DNA from: an uncultured Oscillospiraceae bacterium
GTDB taxonomy: Bacteria > Bacillota > Clostridia > Oscillospirales > Oscillospiraceae
NCBI GenBank assembly: GCA_910588105.1
Contig: CAJUQD010000088.1
Location: 1 to 6,463 of the forward strand
DNA length: 6,463 nt
Direction of reading: 5' to 3'
Part shown: one piece after another, positions 5,861 to 6,463 of the stretch
How the letters are laid out: each line of letters opens with the position of its first letter
How positions within the stretch are numbered: position 1 is the stretch's first letter
Position numbers and translations under genes: made by a program
Notes under the pieces: generated by a model
What the model was told of the DNA's origin: nothing
What the model saw: the letters and a program-made list of their open reading frames with translations, nothing else
Databases searched by the model: none

Positions 5861-6463
5861 GTACTCATATTTTAGTGGTAGACGATGAAAAGGAGCTGGC
5901 CGACGTTCTGGAGCTCTACCTGGTAAACGACGGCTGCACGATCCACAAGTGCTATACTGGCGCGGAGGCCCTGGACTGCCTTGCGCACACAGACCTGGAT
6001 CTGGCGCTCCTGGACGTGATGCTCCCCGACGCGGACGGCTTTCAGCTCCGTAAGAAAATCAGGGAGAAGTCCTACTGCCCCATCATCATGCTCACAGCCA
6101 GGGGGTCGGACGGGGACAAGATCATGGGCCTGACCATCGGGGCCAACGACTACATCACAAAGCCCTTCAATCCCCTGGAGGTTGTCGCCAGGGTTAAGAC
6201 CCAGCTGCGATGGTACAGGCTCTACAACGGCTCCGCGCCAAAGCAGGAGGAACCGGCCCATGAATACGACATTCGAGGGCTGGTGCTCAATCGGAACAGT
6301 CACAAGTGCTTTCTGTTCGGAAGGGAAGTACAGTTGACTCCCCTGGAGTTCTCCATCCGTAAGCGTCAAACCAGCCAGCCCCAAAGGAGAACCGCAGTGC
6401 TGATTCCCCACAGTGCTGCGGCTCGAAGGCATTATGTAGTTGCGCAAAACTCAGGCGCATTAG
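5857..6463 (+). CDS. VanR-like OmpR-family response regulator, DNA-binding domain cut off by an insertion element
   Basis: This is the cytoplasmic response regulator of a two-component system. The receiver domain (about residues 3-118) is intact: acidic pocket Asp9-Asp10, phosphoacceptor Asp53 in LLDVMLPDADGF, Thr80 in IIMLTAR, and Lys102 in DYITKPF. The run GLTIGANDYITKPFNPLE and the later HKCFLFGREVQLTPLEFSI closely follow enterococcal VanR, so it belongs to that branch. Membership does not imply vancomycin resistance. The winged-helix domain begins normally at about residue 138 but family similarity ends at Ile167 (6357). Next would come the helix after LTPLEFSI, the recognition helix and the wing. 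Instead there is an unrelated basic tail read from an IS66-like end, in frame without a stop to the window edge (about 35 foreign residues). The product should be phosphorylatable but unable to bind DNA. The partner histidine kinase is expected downstream of the insertion. Confidence 0.88.
   Translation, partial: MSTHILVVDDEKELADVLELYLVNDGCTIHKCYTGAEALDCLAHTDLDLALLDVMLPDADGFQLRKKIREKSYCPIIMLTARGSDGDKIMGLTIGANDYITKPFNPLEVVARVKTQLRWYRLYNGSAPKQEEPAHEYDIRGLVLNRNSHKCFLFGREVQLTPLEFSIRKRQTSQPQRRTAVLIPHSAAARRHYVVAQNSGAL
6359..6463. mobile_element. Terminal part of an IS66-family insertion sequence (runs off right edge)
   Basis: Exactly where the response regulator stops resembling its family, the sequence becomes GTAAGCGTCAAACCAGCCAG. 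IS66-family elements are known to have terminal inverted repeats beginning GTAA, commonly GTAAGCG, and to make 8-bp target duplications. The 8 bases just before the junction are CTCCATCC (6351-6358), the predicted duplication. Within the element an 8-bp CAGTGCTG is repeated at 6395-6402 and 6411-6418. No transposase coding is visible in these 105 bases, as expected for the non-coding end of such an element. Only one end is seen, so family assignment rests on the tip sequence and on the abrupt loss of homology. Confidence 0.7.

Noticed and set aside
6395..6418. CAGTGCTG direct repeat inside the element end as a separate regulatory site
   Set aside because: It is short and single-spaced, and is better explained as internal sequence of the IS66-like terminus.
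5872..6447. Minus-strand frame opposite the response regulator
   Set aside because: It crosses the insertion junction and lies opposite an unambiguous receiver domain.

Overview
The window looks like chromosome or accessory DNA of a GC-rich gut-type member of the Clostridia (Oscillospiraceae- or Lachnospiraceae-like). This is inferred from strong AAGGAGG/GGAGG ribosome binding sites, tandem FtsX-type permeases, a VanR-type response regulator and a CPBP membrane protease. I cannot name the species. All genes supported here are on the + strand, and the long minus-strand reading frames are shadows of them.

Positions 1-4195 hold two adjacent permease genes of a peptide- or antibiotic-type ABC exporter. 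The first enters from beyond the left edge and lacks about its first 200 residues. The second is complete (1823-4195, 790 aa, eight predicted membrane segments). They are tandem paralogs separated by 14 nt, so they probably form a heterodimer. Their ATPase is not in the window and most likely lies to the left.

Positions 4196-4950 form a separate unit. A pair of near-identical direct repeats with 21-bp periodicity sits just upstream of a plausible -35/-10 promoter. Next come an AAGGAGG site, a 191-aa soluble acidic/proline-rich protein with a C-terminal coiled coil (4328-4903), and a strong hairpin terminator. I do not recognise this protein's function.

Positions 4951-5860 are visibly AT-richer than everything else. 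They contain an extended -10 promoter and a CPBP-family (Abi/CAAX protease-like) membrane protein with all three catalytic motifs intact. Its stop codon overlaps the start of a VanR-like OmpR-family response regulator (5857 onward), where the composition returns to GC-rich. The two genes should be co-transcribed and translationally coupled.

The response regulator is broken. At about 6358 its DNA-binding domain stops matching the VanR family, and the sequence becomes what I read as the terminal inverted repeat of an IS66-family insertion sequence (starting GTAAGCG), which runs off the right edge. The partner histidine kinase would be expected beyond that element.

Taken together this resembles an envelope-stress or antimicrobial-peptide defence locus: an exporter pair, an intramembrane protease and a two-component regulator, with the regulator recently inactivated. 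Joint function is inferred from proximity only.
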